Origin: Mesorhizobium sp. B2-7-1 | Lineage (GTDB): Bacteria > Pseudomonadota > Alphaproteobacteria > Rhizobiales > Rhizobiaceae | Direction: 5' to 3' | NCBI RefSeq assembly: GCF_006440735.1 | Contig: NZ_VFUA01000010.1 | Coordinates: forward strand, 1 to 64,000 | DNA length: 64,000 bases | Notes under the pieces: model-generated | The model's input: the letters and a program-made list of their open reading frames with translations, nothing else | What the model was told of the DNA's origin: nothing | Database searches by the model: none | In this document: in pieces, positions 52,567 to 61,617 of the stretch | Layout: each line of letters starts with the position of its first letter | Position numbering within the stretch: the first letter of the stretch is position 1 | Position numbers and translations under genes: made by a program

Positions 52567-52586
52567 TTGTGAGAACGTTCTCACAA
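52567..52586. promoter_or_regulatory. LacI-type operator upstream of the binding-protein gene
   Basis: A perfect 20-bp palindrome, TTGTGAGAACGTTCTCACAA, with the same GAGAACGTTCTC core as at 48925. It lies in the 98-bp gap before the binding-protein gene, so that gene probably has its own repressed promoter or is blocked by a roadblock. Confidence 0.85.
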
Positions 52587-52631
52587 GCTCTGGTCCGGCA
52601 CCTGCAAGGGCCAAATTCCAAAGGGAGGTTG

Positions 52632-53858
52632 ATGGAAATGAAGCTGTTAAGAAGACTGGGACTGGCCGCGTCGCTGACGCTTGCCACGACCGCGGGCGTG
52701 GCGACGGTCGTCGACCATGCCGAAGCGCAGGACAAGAAGCTCAAGGTCTATCTGTCGCTGAGCTACAGCGGCAACTCGTGGCAGTCGGAGGCCGCCAACA
52801 TCGTCAAGGCGCTGGCGCAGACGCCGCCCTACGACAAGACGGTGGAGCTGAAGGAGGTCATCTCCGGCACCGATCCGCAGGCGCAGATCTCCGCCTATGA
52901 AAGCATGATCCAGGATGGCGCCGACGGCATCATCAGCTTCCCGATCTCGTCGACGGCGCTGAACCGCACCATCCATCGCGGCTGCCAGAAGGGCGTGCTC
53001 TTCTTCATGTACGACGCGACGGTGACCGAGCCCTGCGCCTACAATGTCAGCTACATCACCGCTGGTTTCGGCGAGAACTCTGCCCAGGCGCTGGTCAACA
53101 TCCTCGGCGGCAAAGGCAACATCTTCTTGAGCCGCGGCGTTCCGGGCAACTCGGTCGACAAGCGTCACACCGACGGCGCCATGCACATCTTCAAGCAATA
53201 TCCCGGCATCAAGGTTGTCGCGGAATACTATTCCTACTGGGACGACCGCACCACGCAGCAGGAGACGGCCAAGGCGCTCGCCGCGCATCCGGACGTCGAC
53301 GGCATCTGGGCCCAGGCCGGCGAATACGGCGCGATCCAGGCGCAGCTCGACAAGGGCAACAAGCTCGTGCCGATGACCGGCGAGAACTCCGACGGCTTCC
53401 GCCTTGGTCTGGCCGATCCGAAGATGCAGGGCATGGGCCTCAAGGGCGTCTCGGCCGGCTCGCCGCCCGCGACCTCCGGCTATGCCTTCAAGCTGATGAT
53501 GGAGATCCTGACCAAGAAGCGCGAGCTGAAGCCGATGAACATCGAGTACCCGCTGCCGTGGGTGCCGGCCGATCAGGTCAAGCCCTGCAAGGGCGATACT
53601 TTCGCCGATGGCTGCAACGTCTTTCCGTCCGACAAGGTGCCCTCTTCCTTCGTCACCGAGGTCTTCAATCCAGAGCTCCTGCCGGAACTGTCGCTGCAGT
53701 CGGCGCTGGAAGGCAAGCCGACGCCGGGTGCGACGATCCAGCCGCTGCCGGCCGATGTGAAGCAGGCGCCCGACGCGCCCGGCATCAACTGCTCGTCCTG
53801 CAAGGCCCCGGCCGACGAATACAAGCTCACCAAGATCGAGCCGACGGTTAGGCCCTGA
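52632..53858 (+). CDS. CUT2 ABC transporter substrate-binding protein with Cys-bearing extension
   Basis: This is a 408-residue periplasmic protein (RbsB-like fold). It has a signal peptide ending HAEAQDK, then [22 protein letters not shown]. Middle marks are [15 protein letters not shown] and [16 protein letters not shown]. It is about 100 residues longer than ribose-type receptors; the extra C-terminal part has Cys pairs ([12 protein letters not shown] and INCSSCKAP), probably disulfides. AAGGGAGGT precedes the start. The ligand is unknown; by context a polyol, sugar acid or lactone. Confidence 0.92.
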   Translation: MEMKLLRRLGLAASLTLATTAGVATVVDHAEAQDKKLKVYLSLSYSGNSWQSEAANIVKALAQTPPYDKTVELKEVISGTDPQAQISAYESMIQDGADGIISFPISSTALNRTIHRGCQKGVLFFMYDATVTEPCAYNVSYITAGFGENSAQALVNILGGKGNIFLSRGVPGNSVDKRHTDGAMHIFKQYPGIKVVAEYYSYWDDRTTQQETAKALAAHPDVDGIWAQAGEYGAIQAQLDKGNKLVPMTGENSDGFRLGLADPKMQGMGLKGVSAGSPPATSGYAFKLMMEILTKKRELKPMNIEYPLPWVPADQVKPCKGDTFADGCNVFPSDKVPSSFVTEVFNPELLPELSLQSALEGKPTPGATIQPLPADVKQAPDAPGINCSSCKAPADEYKLTKIEPTVRP

Positions 53859-53874
53859 CGATCGCAATGCGACA

Positions 53875-53899
53875 GATGGACGGCATCCTGCCGTCCATC
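53875..53899 (+). promoter_or_regulatory. Intercistronic hairpin after the binding-protein gene
   Basis: A perfect 11-bp stem (GATGGACGGCA with TGCCGTCCATC) and a 3-base loop, 16 bases after the stop codon and without a T-run. It may protect the abundant binding-protein message or weaken read-through into the dehydrogenase gene. Confidence 0.65.
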
Positions 53900-53922
53900 C
53901 CACCCAAGACAAGGATGAGAAA

Positions 53923-55212
53923 ATGCCGACCTTTCTGAAGCGGGGCAGGGATCCCGAGGCTGTCGCCCAGGGCGACGCGGTTGTTCGCACGACCGTCGAG
54001 ACGATCCTCGCCGATATCGAGAAACGGGGCGACGCCGCCGTCCGGGAACTGTCGGAGCGTTTCGACAAATGGTCGCCGCAGAGCTTCCGGCTGAGCGACA
54101 GCGATATACAAGAGGCCATCTCCAAAGTCTCGGCGAGGGATCTGGAGGACATCCGCTTCGCCCAGGCGCAGGTCCGCAATTTCGCCGAGAAGCAGCGCGC
54201 CTGCCTGCAGGATCTCGAGGTCGAAACCCTGCCGGGTGTCGTCCTTGGCCACAAGAACATTCCCGTCGAGACGGTCGGCTGCTACGTGCCGGGCGGCAAA
54301 TATCCGATGGTCGCTTCCGCGCATATGAGCGTGGTCACCGCAAGGGTCGCCGGCGTGAAGAAGATCATCGCCTGCGCGCCGCCTTTCCAGGGCGGGCCGC
54401 ATCCGGCCATCGTCGCCGCCATGCACATGGGCGGCGCCGACGAAATCTACGTTCTGGGCGGCATCCAGGCCGTCGGCGCCATGGCGCTCGGAACCGAGAC
54501 CATCGGTCGCGTCGACATGCTTGTCGGTCCCGGCAACGCCTTCGTCGCCGAGGCCAAGCGCCAGCTCTACGGCCGCATCGGCATCGACCTGTTCGCCGGC
54601 CCGACCGAGACGCTGGTGATCGCCGACGACAGCGTCGACGGCGAGATCTGCGCGACCGACCTGCTCGGCCAGGCCGAGCACGGCCCGACGAGCCCGGCGG
54701 TGCTTCTGACCAATTCTGAGAAGCTGGCGCGCGACACCATGGCGGAGATCGAGCGCCAGCTGAAGGTGCTGCCGACGGCCGAGATCGCCGCCAAGGCCTG
54801 GGCCGACTATGGCGAGGTGATCGTGTGCGATTCCTACGAGGAGATGGTCGCGGAAGCCGACCGGATCGCCTCCGAGCACGTGCAGGTGATGACGCGCGAT
54901 CCCGACTACTTCCTGAACAACATGCGCAACTACGGCGCGCTGTTCCTGGGGCCGCGCACCAATGTCGCCTATGGCGACAAGGTCATCGGCACCAACCATA
55001 CGCTGCCGACCAGGAAGGCGGCCCGCTACACCGGCGGTTTGTGGGTTGGCAAGTTCATCAAGACCTGCACCTATCAGCGCGTCTTGACCGACGAAGCGAG
55101 CGCCATGATCGGCGAATACTGTTCGCGCCTGTGTGCCCTCGAGGGTTTCTACGGGCATGCGGAGCAGGCCAACATCCGGGTCCGCCGCTACGGGGGTCGC
55201 AACGAGGCCTAA
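53923..55212 (+). CDS. Histidinol dehydrogenase-like polyol dehydrogenase (HisD paralogue)
   Basis: This is a 429-residue zinc NAD-dependent dehydrogenase of the HisD fold. Visible are [42 protein letters not shown], the zinc ligands Gln and His in GQAEHGPTS (~251, 254), the catalytic Glu-His in ASEHVQVM (~319), the NHTLPT loop and the C-terminal ligand His in FYGHAEQ (~412). Position inside a sugar-type ABC operon argues against histidine synthesis. HisD paralogues such as HpsN oxidise diols like sulfopropanediol to carboxylates. Here it probably oxidises the imported substrate. ATG 53923 follows AAGGATGAG. Confidence 0.9.
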   Translation: MPTFLKRGRDPEAVAQGDAVVRTTVETILADIEKRGDAAVRELSERFDKWSPQSFRLSDSDIQEAISKVSARDLEDIRFAQAQVRNFAEKQRACLQDLEVETLPGVVLGHKNIPVETVGCYVPGGKYPMVASAHMSVVTARVAGVKKIIACAPPFQGGPHPAIVAAMHMGGADEIYVLGGIQAVGAMALGTETIGRVDMLVGPGNAFVAEAKRQLYGRIGIDLFAGPTETLVIADDSVDGEICATDLLGQAEHGPTSPAVLLTNSEKLARDTMAEIERQLKVLPTAEIAAKAWADYGEVIVCDSYEEMVAEADRIASEHVQVMTRDPDYFLNNMRNYGALFLGPRTNVAYGDKVIGTNHTLPTRKAARYTGGLWVGKFIKTCTYQRVLTDEASAMIGEYCSRLCALEGFYGHAEQANIRVRRYGGRNEA

Positions 55213-55235
55213 GGCAGCGCGCCAACGGAGTTTTC

Positions 55236-56279
55236 ATGTCGATCGTCGCCCGCAACAAGAACAGCAAGCCCCGCGTGACCGTAAAGGATCTGGCGCGCGA
55301 TCTGGGCATGTCTGTTTCGACCGTCTCCAGGGCTTTCCACGCCGATGCCGTAATCGCCAAGGACACCCGGGACGTGGTGCTGAACCGCGCGCGGGAGATC
55401 GGCTATTCGCCAAACCCCTTCGCGCGCAGCCTCATCACCAAGAAGACGCGCATCGTCGGCGTGGTCGTCGCCGACATCACCAACCCATTCTATCCGGAAG
55501 TGCTGACCCGGCTCACCACCGAGCTGCGCGCCATCGACATGAACGTGATGCTGGTCGCGGCCGACCAGTCGGGCGAGGTCGACCAGGCGCTGCGCCTGCT
55601 CCTCAACTACCAGCCCGACCTTGCCATCATCCTCGCGGCGACCTTGTCCTCGGAAGCCGCGCAGGAATGCCGCAGGGCCGGCACGCCGGTGATCTTCTTC
55701 AACCGGCTCTCTGCCGACGACCACGCCTTCGGCATCTCCTGCGACAACATCCTCGGCGGCCGCAGCATTGCCGATTATCTGGTCGACACCGGTCACCGGC
55801 GCCTGGCCTACATCGCCGCGCTGGCCGACGCCTCGACCAATGTGGCCCGTCACCGCGGCTTCAGCGAGCGCGCGGTCGAACGGGGGCTTGCCGCGCCCGT
55901 CGTCATCGAGGCGGGGCAGTTCAGCTACCACGCCGGCTATGAGGCCGCTCGCAAGCTGCGCGATCTCAAGGAGATGCCAGACGGCGTGTTCTGCGCCAAC
56001 GACATTCTCGCCATCGGCTTCCTCGACGGGGTGCGGCGGGAGCTTGGCCTCGGCGTGCCCGAAGACATATCGATCGTCGGCTTCGATGACATCGAGATGG
56101 CTCATTGGCCCTCGCACGGGCTGACGACCGTCCAGCAGCCCATCGAAAAGATGCTGGAGGCGACGGTCTCGCTGGCCAAGGAACTCGGCACGAATGCCGG
56201 GCGGGAGCCGGTGGTGCAGATGATTCCGCCAGGTTCCGTGATCGAGCGCGCGACGACGCGCCGGAGGCATCATGGCTGA
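55236..56279 (+). CDS. LacI family transcriptional regulator
   Basis: This is a 347-residue repressor. The helix-turn-helix is VTVKDLARDLGMSVSTVSRAFH (read in two halves: VTVKDLARDLGM and SVSTVSRAFH), the hinge is YSPNPFARSLITKKT, and the periplasmic-binding-like ligand domain follows (GVVVADITNPFYPEV, SIVGFDDIEMAHW). It most likely binds the GAGAACGTTCTC palindromes at 48925 and 52567 and is released by a pathway intermediate. It is in the middle of the operon it probably controls, 23 bases after the HisD-like gene. The next gene starts within its last codons. Confidence 0.95.
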   Translation: MSIVARNKNSKPRVTVKDLARDLGMSVSTVSRAFHADAVIAKDTRDVVLNRAREIGYSPNPFARSLITKKTRIVGVVVADITNPFYPEVLTRLTTELRAIDMNVMLVAADQSGEVDQALRLLLNYQPDLAIILAATLSSEAAQECRRAGTPVIFFNRLSADDHAFGISCDNILGGRSIADYLVDTGHRRLAYIAALADASTNVARHRGFSERAVERGLAAPVVIEAGQFSYHAGYEAARKLRDLKEMPDGVFCANDILAIGFLDGVRRELGLGVPEDISIVGFDDIEMAHWPSHGLTTVQQPIEKMLEATVSLAKELGTNAGREPVVQMIPPGSVIERATTRRRHHG

Positions 56280-56886
56280 CATGTCCGCCAAGCATTTCTT
56301 CGAGCGTGCCGTCACCATCCACCGCTACGACTGCGAGCTGATTGCGGCGGCGCCGTCGGATGCCGAAGGCGGCGAAACCAAGCAGGCGATCGAGAACGAT
56401 CCTGCGGCCCAGGAGGCCGTCGTCCGCTATGTGGTCGCCGCCCGCCCCATCTATGACGGCCTGCGCCGGCTGATCGGGCAGGTCGCCGGCCTGCTGGTCC
56501 TGGCCGAGGCCGGCGGCCGCCGCGACGTGCTCGACCTGCCGGATATCCCGGCGGCGCGCGAGCGCTGGGCGGAGGTCGAGCAGCGCCTGGGCGCCCTGCA
56601 GGCGCCGGGCGGCCTTGAGGGCCACCTCGCCCGCCTGGAGACCGCCCACGCCACGCTCGGCGAAGTGCTCGACGATTTCGGTCTGGCCCGGCTGCAGCGC
56701 GATTGGCAGCAGCATCTCGACCGTGCAGGAGACAGGATCAAGCACGCCTATGCCTGGCTGCAGGCGGCGTCCGAACCGCGCGCCGGCATGACGCCGGTCG
56801 ATTTCAATCATGCCTGCTGCAGTTGCGCGCAGCGCTGGCGACATCAGGGAGGAAACGATGGGGCAATATTCGATCTGGGTGCTTGA
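56272..56886 (+). CDS. Unrecognised alpha-helical protein inside the catabolic operon
   Basis: This is a 204-residue protein with no family I recognise. It is mostly predicted helix, rich in Ala, Glu, Arg and Leu (for example RLGALQAPGGLEGHLARLE), with one hydrophobic helix (LIGQVAGLLVLAEA) but no signal peptide. Near the C-terminus is a Cys cluster, NHACCSCAQRW. It overlaps the LacI gene by 8 bases and the following hydrolase gene by 29 bases, so it is clearly translated as part of the operon. The role is unknown. Confidence 0.75.
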   Translation: MADMSAKHFFERAVTIHRYDCELIAAAPSDAEGGETKQAIENDPAAQEAVVRYVVAARPIYDGLRRLIGQVAGLLVLAEAGGRRDVLDLPDIPAARERWAEVEQRLGALQAPGGLEGHLARLETAHATLGEVLDDFGLARLQRDWQQHLDRAGDRIKHAYAWLQAASEPRAGMTPVDFNHACCSCAQRWRHQGGNDGAIFDLGA

Positions 56887-57733
56887 GTACAGCTACGTCA
56901 CCAACTACCACAAGAGCGGCGTGCTCTACGGCGCCCACAACCAGGGCTACGTCAAGCTTCCCTATTGCTATGCGCTGATCAAGGGCAACGGCCACGTCGC
57001 CATGGTCGATGTCGGCTACAACAACAAGGACTACGGCAAGCATCTCGGCGACAAGTTCGGCGTCGAGAACTGGCGCTCGCCCGAGATCGTCCTCGGCGAA
57101 ATCGGCCTGGCGCCGAAGGATGTCGACACGGTCTTCATCACCCACGCCCATTTCGACCATTTCGGCAATGTCGAGGACTTCCCCAAGGCGACCTTCTACA
57201 TCCAGGAGAAGGAGATCGCGAAATGGGTCTGGGCGATGTCGCTGCCTGACCGCATGCGCTGGATGAACGTCGCCGTCGACCCGGGCGATATCGTGCGCGG
57301 GGTCGATCTTGCCCGCCAGAAGCGGCTGGTGACGCTCGATGGCGCCAGGCAGGACGTGTTGCCGAATGTAGACCTCAATCCCGCCTTCGACAGCCACACC
57401 TATGGCTCGATGTGGGTCACCGTGCGCAACGGCAAGGAAGACACCTGGGTGCTGGCGGGCGATCTGGTCTATGTCTTCGACAATATCGAGGGCTCGGGCG
57501 CGGCCGTCGATGTCGAGACGCTTTATGTCCCGGTCGGGCTTGCGGTCGGCAGCCAGACCAATCTCGTGCTGGCGACAGAAGAGATGATGAAGCAGGTGAA
57601 CTACGAGGCGCGCCGCGTCATTCCAATCCATGAAGAACGGCTGAAGGACCGTTTCCCGTCGCGTATCACCAAGGACGGCCTGCGCATCACTGAAATCTGC
57701 CTCGCGGACGGCGAGAAGTCGCGGGTGCAGTAA
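56858..57733 (+). CDS. Metallo-beta-lactamase-fold hydrolase (N-acyl homoserine lactonase family), probable sugar-lactone lactonase
   Basis: This is a 291-residue MBL-fold enzyme. The dinuclear metal motif is THAHFDHFG (His96, His98, Asp100, His101); further ligands are expected at SHTYGSM and LAGDLVYV, and a late His in VIPIHEE. It is annotated by similarity with AHL lactonases, but its place among sugar-acid genes suggests hydrolysis of an aldonolactone formed by a dehydrogenase. ATG 56858 has GGGAGGAAA upstream. The stop overlaps the next start by one base. Confidence 0.88.
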   Translation: MGQYSIWVLEYSYVTNYHKSGVLYGAHNQGYVKLPYCYALIKGNGHVAMVDVGYNNKDYGKHLGDKFGVENWRSPEIVLGEIGLAPKDVDTVFITHAHFDHFGNVEDFPKATFYIQEKEIAKWVWAMSLPDRMRWMNVAVDPGDIVRGVDLARQKRLVTLDGARQDVLPNVDLNPAFDSHTYGSMWVTVRNGKEDTWVLAGDLVYVFDNIEGSGAAVDVETLYVPVGLAVGSQTNLVLATEEMMKQVNYEARRVIPIHEERLKDRFPSRITKDGLRITEICLADGEKSRVQ

Positions 57734-58671
57734 TGGAGGCAATCCGCGAGGTCGCTATTGTCGGGGCGGGGCTTGTCGGCCGCGGCTGGGCGATCGTCTT
57801 CGCCCGGGCGGGGCATGACGTGGTCATCTACGATGGCAGCGCCGAGATCCGTGCTGCGGTGATCGACAGGATCCGCGCCAGTCTTGCCGACATGCAGGGG
57901 GCCGGGCTGGTCGAAGCCATCGATCCCGTCATGCGGCGGCTGTGCGTAGCCGACACGCTGGAGGCCGCGGTCGCCGACGCCGACTATATCCAGGAATCGG
58001 TGCTCGAACGGCGTGACGTCAAGCAGGCCGTCTGCCTCGAAATCGACCGCGCCATGCGGCCGGACGCGGTCGTGGGCAGTTCGAGCTCGGGCATTCCCGC
58101 CTCGGCTTTCACGGAACAATGCGTCAACCGGGCCCGCTTCCTCGTGGCGCATCCCGTCAACCCTCCGCACCTTATCCCGCTGGTCGAGCTTGTTCCGGCA
58201 CCTTGGACGGACGCCGAAGTCCTGCCCTGGCTGCGGGCGCAGATGGAACAGGCGGGCCAGGCCGCCATCGTCGTGCGCAAGGAGGTCGACGGTTTTGTCC
58301 TCAACCGGCTGCAGGGGGCCTTGCTCAACGAGGCCTGGGCCTTGTTGGAGGAAGGCGTCGCAAGTGCGGCCGACATCGACCTGACCGTGTCGCACGGGCT
58401 CGGCTACCGCTGGTCCTTCATGGGACCGTTCGAGACGATCGACCTCAACGCGCCGGGCGGCATCGCGGATTATGCGCGACGCCTGGGACCGCTCTACCAC
58501 GCGATCGCGCTGGCAAGGCGCGATCCGGCGCCGTGGTCCGAAGCGCTTATCGCCAAGGCCGAAGCCGAGCGTCGCGAAAAGCTAGAGCTATCCCAGCTTG
58601 GCGAACGCAGCACCTGGCGCGACCGCAATCTCATGGCGCTGGTCGCCCGCAAGCGACGCACCGGCGTCTGA
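57733..58671 (+). CDS. Lambda-crystallin/L-gulonate 3-dehydrogenase-type NAD dehydrogenase
   Basis: This is a 312-residue protein of the 3-hydroxyacyl-CoA dehydrogenase superfamily. The NAD loop is VAIVGAGLVGRGWAIVFARAGHDVV, the catalytic His region is FLVAHPVNPPHLIPLVELVPAPWT (characteristic of lambda-crystallin and L-gulonate 3-dehydrogenase), and the C-terminal domain has DGFVLNRLQGALLNEAW. It would oxidise a 3-hydroxy sugar acid to a 3-oxo acid. It starts within the stop of the hydrolase gene (TAATG), so the two are coupled. CoA-thioester substrates are less likely in this context. Confidence 0.92.
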   Translation: MEAIREVAIVGAGLVGRGWAIVFARAGHDVVIYDGSAEIRAAVIDRIRASLADMQGAGLVEAIDPVMRRLCVADTLEAAVADADYIQESVLERRDVKQAVCLEIDRAMRPDAVVGSSSSGIPASAFTEQCVNRARFLVAHPVNPPHLIPLVELVPAPWTDAEVLPWLRAQMEQAGQAAIVVRKEVDGFVLNRLQGALLNEAWALLEEGVASAADIDLTVSHGLGYRWSFMGPFETIDLNAPGGIADYARRLGPLYHAIALARRDPAPWSEALIAKAEAERREKLELSQLGERSTWRDRNLMALVARKRRTGV

Positions 58672-58684
58672 CACGGAGACGGCC

Positions 58685-59434
58685 ATGGCGGCAATGCTGC
58701 AAGACAAGGTCGCCCTGGTGACCGGAGGGACCGGCGGTATCGGGGCGCGGATCGTATCCAGGCTGGCGCAGGAAGGGGCCTCGGTCGTCATAGGCTACAA
58801 CAGCTCGCGGCAGACGGCCGAAGCGCTGGTCTCGACGCTGGCGCCCGGCGATCACATGGTCGCCGAGGCGGCCGTCACCGACAGCGATTGCCTGGCGCGG
58901 CTGGCCGGCCAGATCGACAAGAGGTTCGGGCGGCTGGATATCCTGGTCAATTGCGCCGGTATAACCCGCTTCGTCCCGCATCCGGACCTCGACAGCCTGG
59001 ACGATGCGTTGATCGACCGCATCCTCAGCGTCAACGTGCGTGGCGTCATCGCCACGACAAGGGCGATGCGACCGTTGCTCGACCGCACTGGCGACGGCGT
59101 CGTCGTCAACATCTCGTCGATCGCGGGCGTAACCGCCATGGGCAGCAACATCGCCTATTGCGCGTCCAAGGCCGCGGTCGACAACCTGACCAAGTCGCTG
59201 GCGCGCGCGCTCGCGCCGAAAATCAGGGTCGTGTCGGTCTCGCCCGGCGTCGTCGACACCGATTTCATCAAAGGCCGCGACGAATCCTGGCGCGATGAAC
59301 AGGCGAGCCGGACGCCGCTCGGGCGATTGGGCACGCCCGACGATGTCGCCGAGGCGGTCCTGGCGGCCGCGGCGCAGCTTCGCTTCGCGACGGGTGTTGT
59401 CATTCCGGTCGACGGCGGGCGGCCTTTGGCGTGA
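58685..59434 (+). CDS. Short-chain dehydrogenase/reductase of the catabolic operon
   Basis: This is a 249-residue classical SDR. The NAD loop is ALVTGGTGGIGARIV, the NAG motif is VNCAGIT, the catalytic Ser is in VNISSIAGV, and YCASKAAV holds Tyr and Lys. The end VIPVDGGRPLA is typical. It probably interconverts a hydroxy and oxo group of a sugar-acid intermediate. It starts 13 bases after the lambda-crystallin-type gene, with GGAG upstream. Confidence 0.93.
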   Translation: MAAMLQDKVALVTGGTGGIGARIVSRLAQEGASVVIGYNSSRQTAEALVSTLAPGDHMVAEAAVTDSDCLARLAGQIDKRFGRLDILVNCAGITRFVPHPDLDSLDDALIDRILSVNVRGVIATTRAMRPLLDRTGDGVVVNISSIAGVTAMGSNIAYCASKAAVDNLTKSLARALAPKIRVVSVSPGVVDTDFIKGRDESWRDEQASRTPLGRLGTPDDVAEAVLAAAAQLRFATGVVIPVDGGRPLA

Positions 59435-59474
59435 TTGTGTCTTCAACGCCCGCACGGCCCCTGGAGAGAGCTGA

Positions 59475-60479
59475 ATGACCGCAACCATTGCCATCACCGT
59501 CGGCGATCCGGCGGGCGTCGGGCCAGAGATCGCGCTCAAGGCCGGCCGGCATTTCGCGCCGCAACTCGAAACCGGCGCGTTTCGGCTGCGCATAGTCGGG
59601 TCGCTGTCGGTGCTGGGCGAGGCGGCGCGGTCGCTCGGTCTGCCGTTGCCCGCCGTCGCGCAAGCTGACGAGCCGCTCGGCATCTGGCCGATCGAGGGTT
59701 CCGCTGTCGCAATCGGCCAGGTCTCCGCGGAAGGCGGCAGGCAGGCCTACGAGGCCGTGGCCGAGGGCGTGCGCCGCACGATGGCGGGCGAGGCGTCGGC
59801 GATCGTCACCGCGCCGCTCAATAAGGAATCGCTGCACCTGGCGGGTCATCGATTCCCCGGTCACACCGAACTGCTGGCGGCGCTGACCGGGGCGCGCGAC
59901 AGCGCGATGATGCTCGCGCACGGAGCCTTCCGCGTCAGCCATGTCACGACGCACATTGCCCTGGAGGATGTGCCGAAGCGGGCGACGGAGCCACGCATGC
60001 GCCGGGTTCTCGACCTGACGATCGAAGCCTTGAGGCATCTGGGGATCGCCGCCCCCCGCGTCGCGATCGCAGCGCTCAATCCGCATGCCGGCGAAGGCGG
60101 CATTTTCGGCACCCACGACATCCGCGTGACGGAGCCGATCGTCGCTGATTACAGGGCACAGGGCCACGATATCCATGGTCCCGTCCCGGGCGACACCGTC
60201 TTCGTCAAGATGCGCGGCGGCGCCTATGACGCGGTCGTGGCCATGTATCACGACCAGGGCCATATCCCGGTGAAGCTGCTCGGCTTCCAGATCGACCCGC
60301 GGACCGGCGAATGGCTTGGCCTGAGCGGGGTCAACATCACGCTCGGCCTGCCGATCGTGCGAACCTCCGTAGATCACGGCACCGCCTTCGACATAGCCGG
60401 CCGCGGCATCGCCCGGGAAAGCAGCCTCATCGAGGCGATCGACTACGCCTTGTCGCTCACCGCGGAGAAGGCTGCGTGA
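59475..60479 (+). CDS. pdxA2: PdxA2-type 4-phospho-hydroxyacid dehydrogenase (D-threonate/erythronate 4-phosphate dehydrogenase-like)
   Basis: This is a 334-residue protein of the PdxA family. The opening is IAITVGDPAGVGPEIALKA; metal and substrate residues include His in FPGHTELLA, the HATTHIAL-like VTTHIALEDV, AALNPHAGEGGIFG, and the late VAMYHDQGHIPVK and RTSVDHGTAFDIAG. PdxA2 enzymes oxidise and decarboxylate D-threonate- or D-erythronate-4-phosphate to dihydroxyacetone phosphate. The coupled DUF1537 kinase (4-base overlap) fits that role better than pyridoxal synthesis. Confidence 0.92.
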   Translation: MTATIAITVGDPAGVGPEIALKAGRHFAPQLETGAFRLRIVGSLSVLGEAARSLGLPLPAVAQADEPLGIWPIEGSAVAIGQVSAEGGRQAYEAVAEGVRRTMAGEASAIVTAPLNKESLHLAGHRFPGHTELLAALTGARDSAMMLAHGAFRVSHVTTHIALEDVPKRATEPRMRRVLDLTIEALRHLGIAAPRVAIAALNPHAGEGGIFGTHDIRVTEPIVADYRAQGHDIHGPVPGDTVFVKMRGGAYDAVVAMYHDQGHIPVKLLGFQIDPRTGEWLGLSGVNITLGLPIVRTSVDHGTAFDIAGRGIARESSLIEAIDYALSLTAEKAA

Positions 60480-61588
60480 AGCTTGGCCCGACCGGGCGCG
60501 GCGCTAGCAAGCAGGATGTGCTGATCGTCGCCGACGACATTACCGGCGCGCTCGACACGGCCGGCTATTTCGCCACGCCCGAAAACCCGATCCAAATCTG
60601 GCTCGATCGGCCGCCCGCCATTTCCGGCGGCAATGCGATCGACCTCGACACGCGTGATCTCGACGAGACAACGGCTTGCGGGCGCGTCGCCGAGATTTTT
60701 GCCGGCCGCGAGCGGGGCGTGCTCTCATTCAAGAAGATCGACAGCGTCATGCGCGGCCACCCGATCGCGGAGGCAGTCGCCGTCTTTCGCGCCGGGCGGT
60801 TCCGGCGGGCGCTTTTTGCCCCTGCTTTTCCGGCGATGGGCAGGGTGACGGTCGACGGGCGGCAGCTTGTGATCTCGCAGGACGGCAAGGTGCAGGTCGG
60901 GCCGGCCTTGGTCGATGCACTGTCAAGCCATGGCATCCCGGCGGCGATGCTGGGCAAAGATGCTGTGCCGGGCGGATTTGTCGTCGCCGACGCTTCCAGC
61001 GACGCGGAGCTTGCGGATGCCGTCGCGGCGTTCGGGGAAGGCGACGACGATCTCTATATCGGCGCCGGAGGGCTGGCATCGGTGCTTGCCGGGCGCGCAT
61101 CTGCCAGCCTGTCGCCGCCGACGCTCGATCTGGCGATTTGCGGAACGAACCATCCGGTGACCCTGCGTCAGATCGCGGCTGTTCCGGGGTTGCGGTCGCT
61201 CATGATGGACGGCAGCACTATGCAGCCCGAGCCGCCAGTCATGCTGGTTTCTCCCTCGAATGCGGTCTCGGTTCCTGAAGCGCGCGCCATGATCGAGCGT
61301 TCGCTCGCGCGGCTCGTGGCCACCGCGCCGCGTCCGCGAGCCGTGCTGGTGACGGGCGGATGGACCTTGCGGTTGCTGCTCCGCATTTGCGCCGCCTCCC
61401 ATCTTCTTTGCGAGGGACTGTACGAGCCGGGCGTTGCGATGAGCCGGATGGTCGCGGGCACGTGGGACGGAACGGCGATCGTCTCGAAATCCGGCGGGTT
61501 TGGCGACGACAACTTGCTCGTTCGATTGTTCGCGCCGGGTGCAAAGGAAAGCGCCCGAGGAAAGCCCTATGCCGGTGGCGGCAACTAG
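60476..61588 (+). CDS. DUF1537 four-carbon acid sugar kinase family protein
   Basis: This is a 370-residue kinase of the OtnK/DtnK/OiaK family. The N-terminal domain opens with DVLIVADDITGALDTAGYF (aspartates bind the sugar acid), then LSFKKIDSVMRGHP. The C-terminal nucleotide domain has LVTGGWT and ends IVSKSGGFGDDNLLV. It starts with GTG overlapping the pdxA2 stop (GTGA). Together with PdxA2 it would turn D-threonate or a similar acid into dihydroxyacetone phosphate. It is slightly shorter than the typical ~420 residues. It is the last gene of the operon. Confidence 0.92.
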   Translation: MKLGPTGRGASKQDVLIVADDITGALDTAGYFATPENPIQIWLDRPPAISGGNAIDLDTRDLDETTACGRVAEIFAGRERGVLSFKKIDSVMRGHPIAEAVAVFRAGRFRRALFAPAFPAMGRVTVDGRQLVISQDGKVQVGPALVDALSSHGIPAAMLGKDAVPGGFVVADASSDAELADAVAAFGEGDDDLYIGAGGLASVLAGRASASLSPPTLDLAICGTNHPVTLRQIAAVPGLRSLMMDGSTMQPEPPVMLVSPSNAVSVPEARAMIERSLARLVATAPRPRAVLVTGGWTLRLLLRICAASHLLCEGLYEPGVAMSRMVAGTWDGTAIVSKSGGFGDDNLLVRLFAPGAKESARGKPYAGGGN

Positions 61589-61617
61589 GCTAAGGGCTTC
61601 CTGTCAGAGGGATGCTT

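Noticed and set aside
53923..55212. Histidine biosynthesis role (HisD)
   Set aside because: No other his genes are near, the gene sits in an ABC-linked catabolic operon, and HisD paralogues with other substrates are known.
56858..57733. Quorum-quenching AHL lactonase
   Set aside because: Only the broad family name suggests it; the operon context points to a sugar lactone. It is not excluded by sequence alone.
59475..60479. Vitamin B6 biosynthesis role (PdxA)
   Set aside because: Coupling to a DUF1537 kinase and sugar-acid dehydrogenases fits the PdxA2 catabolic branch better.
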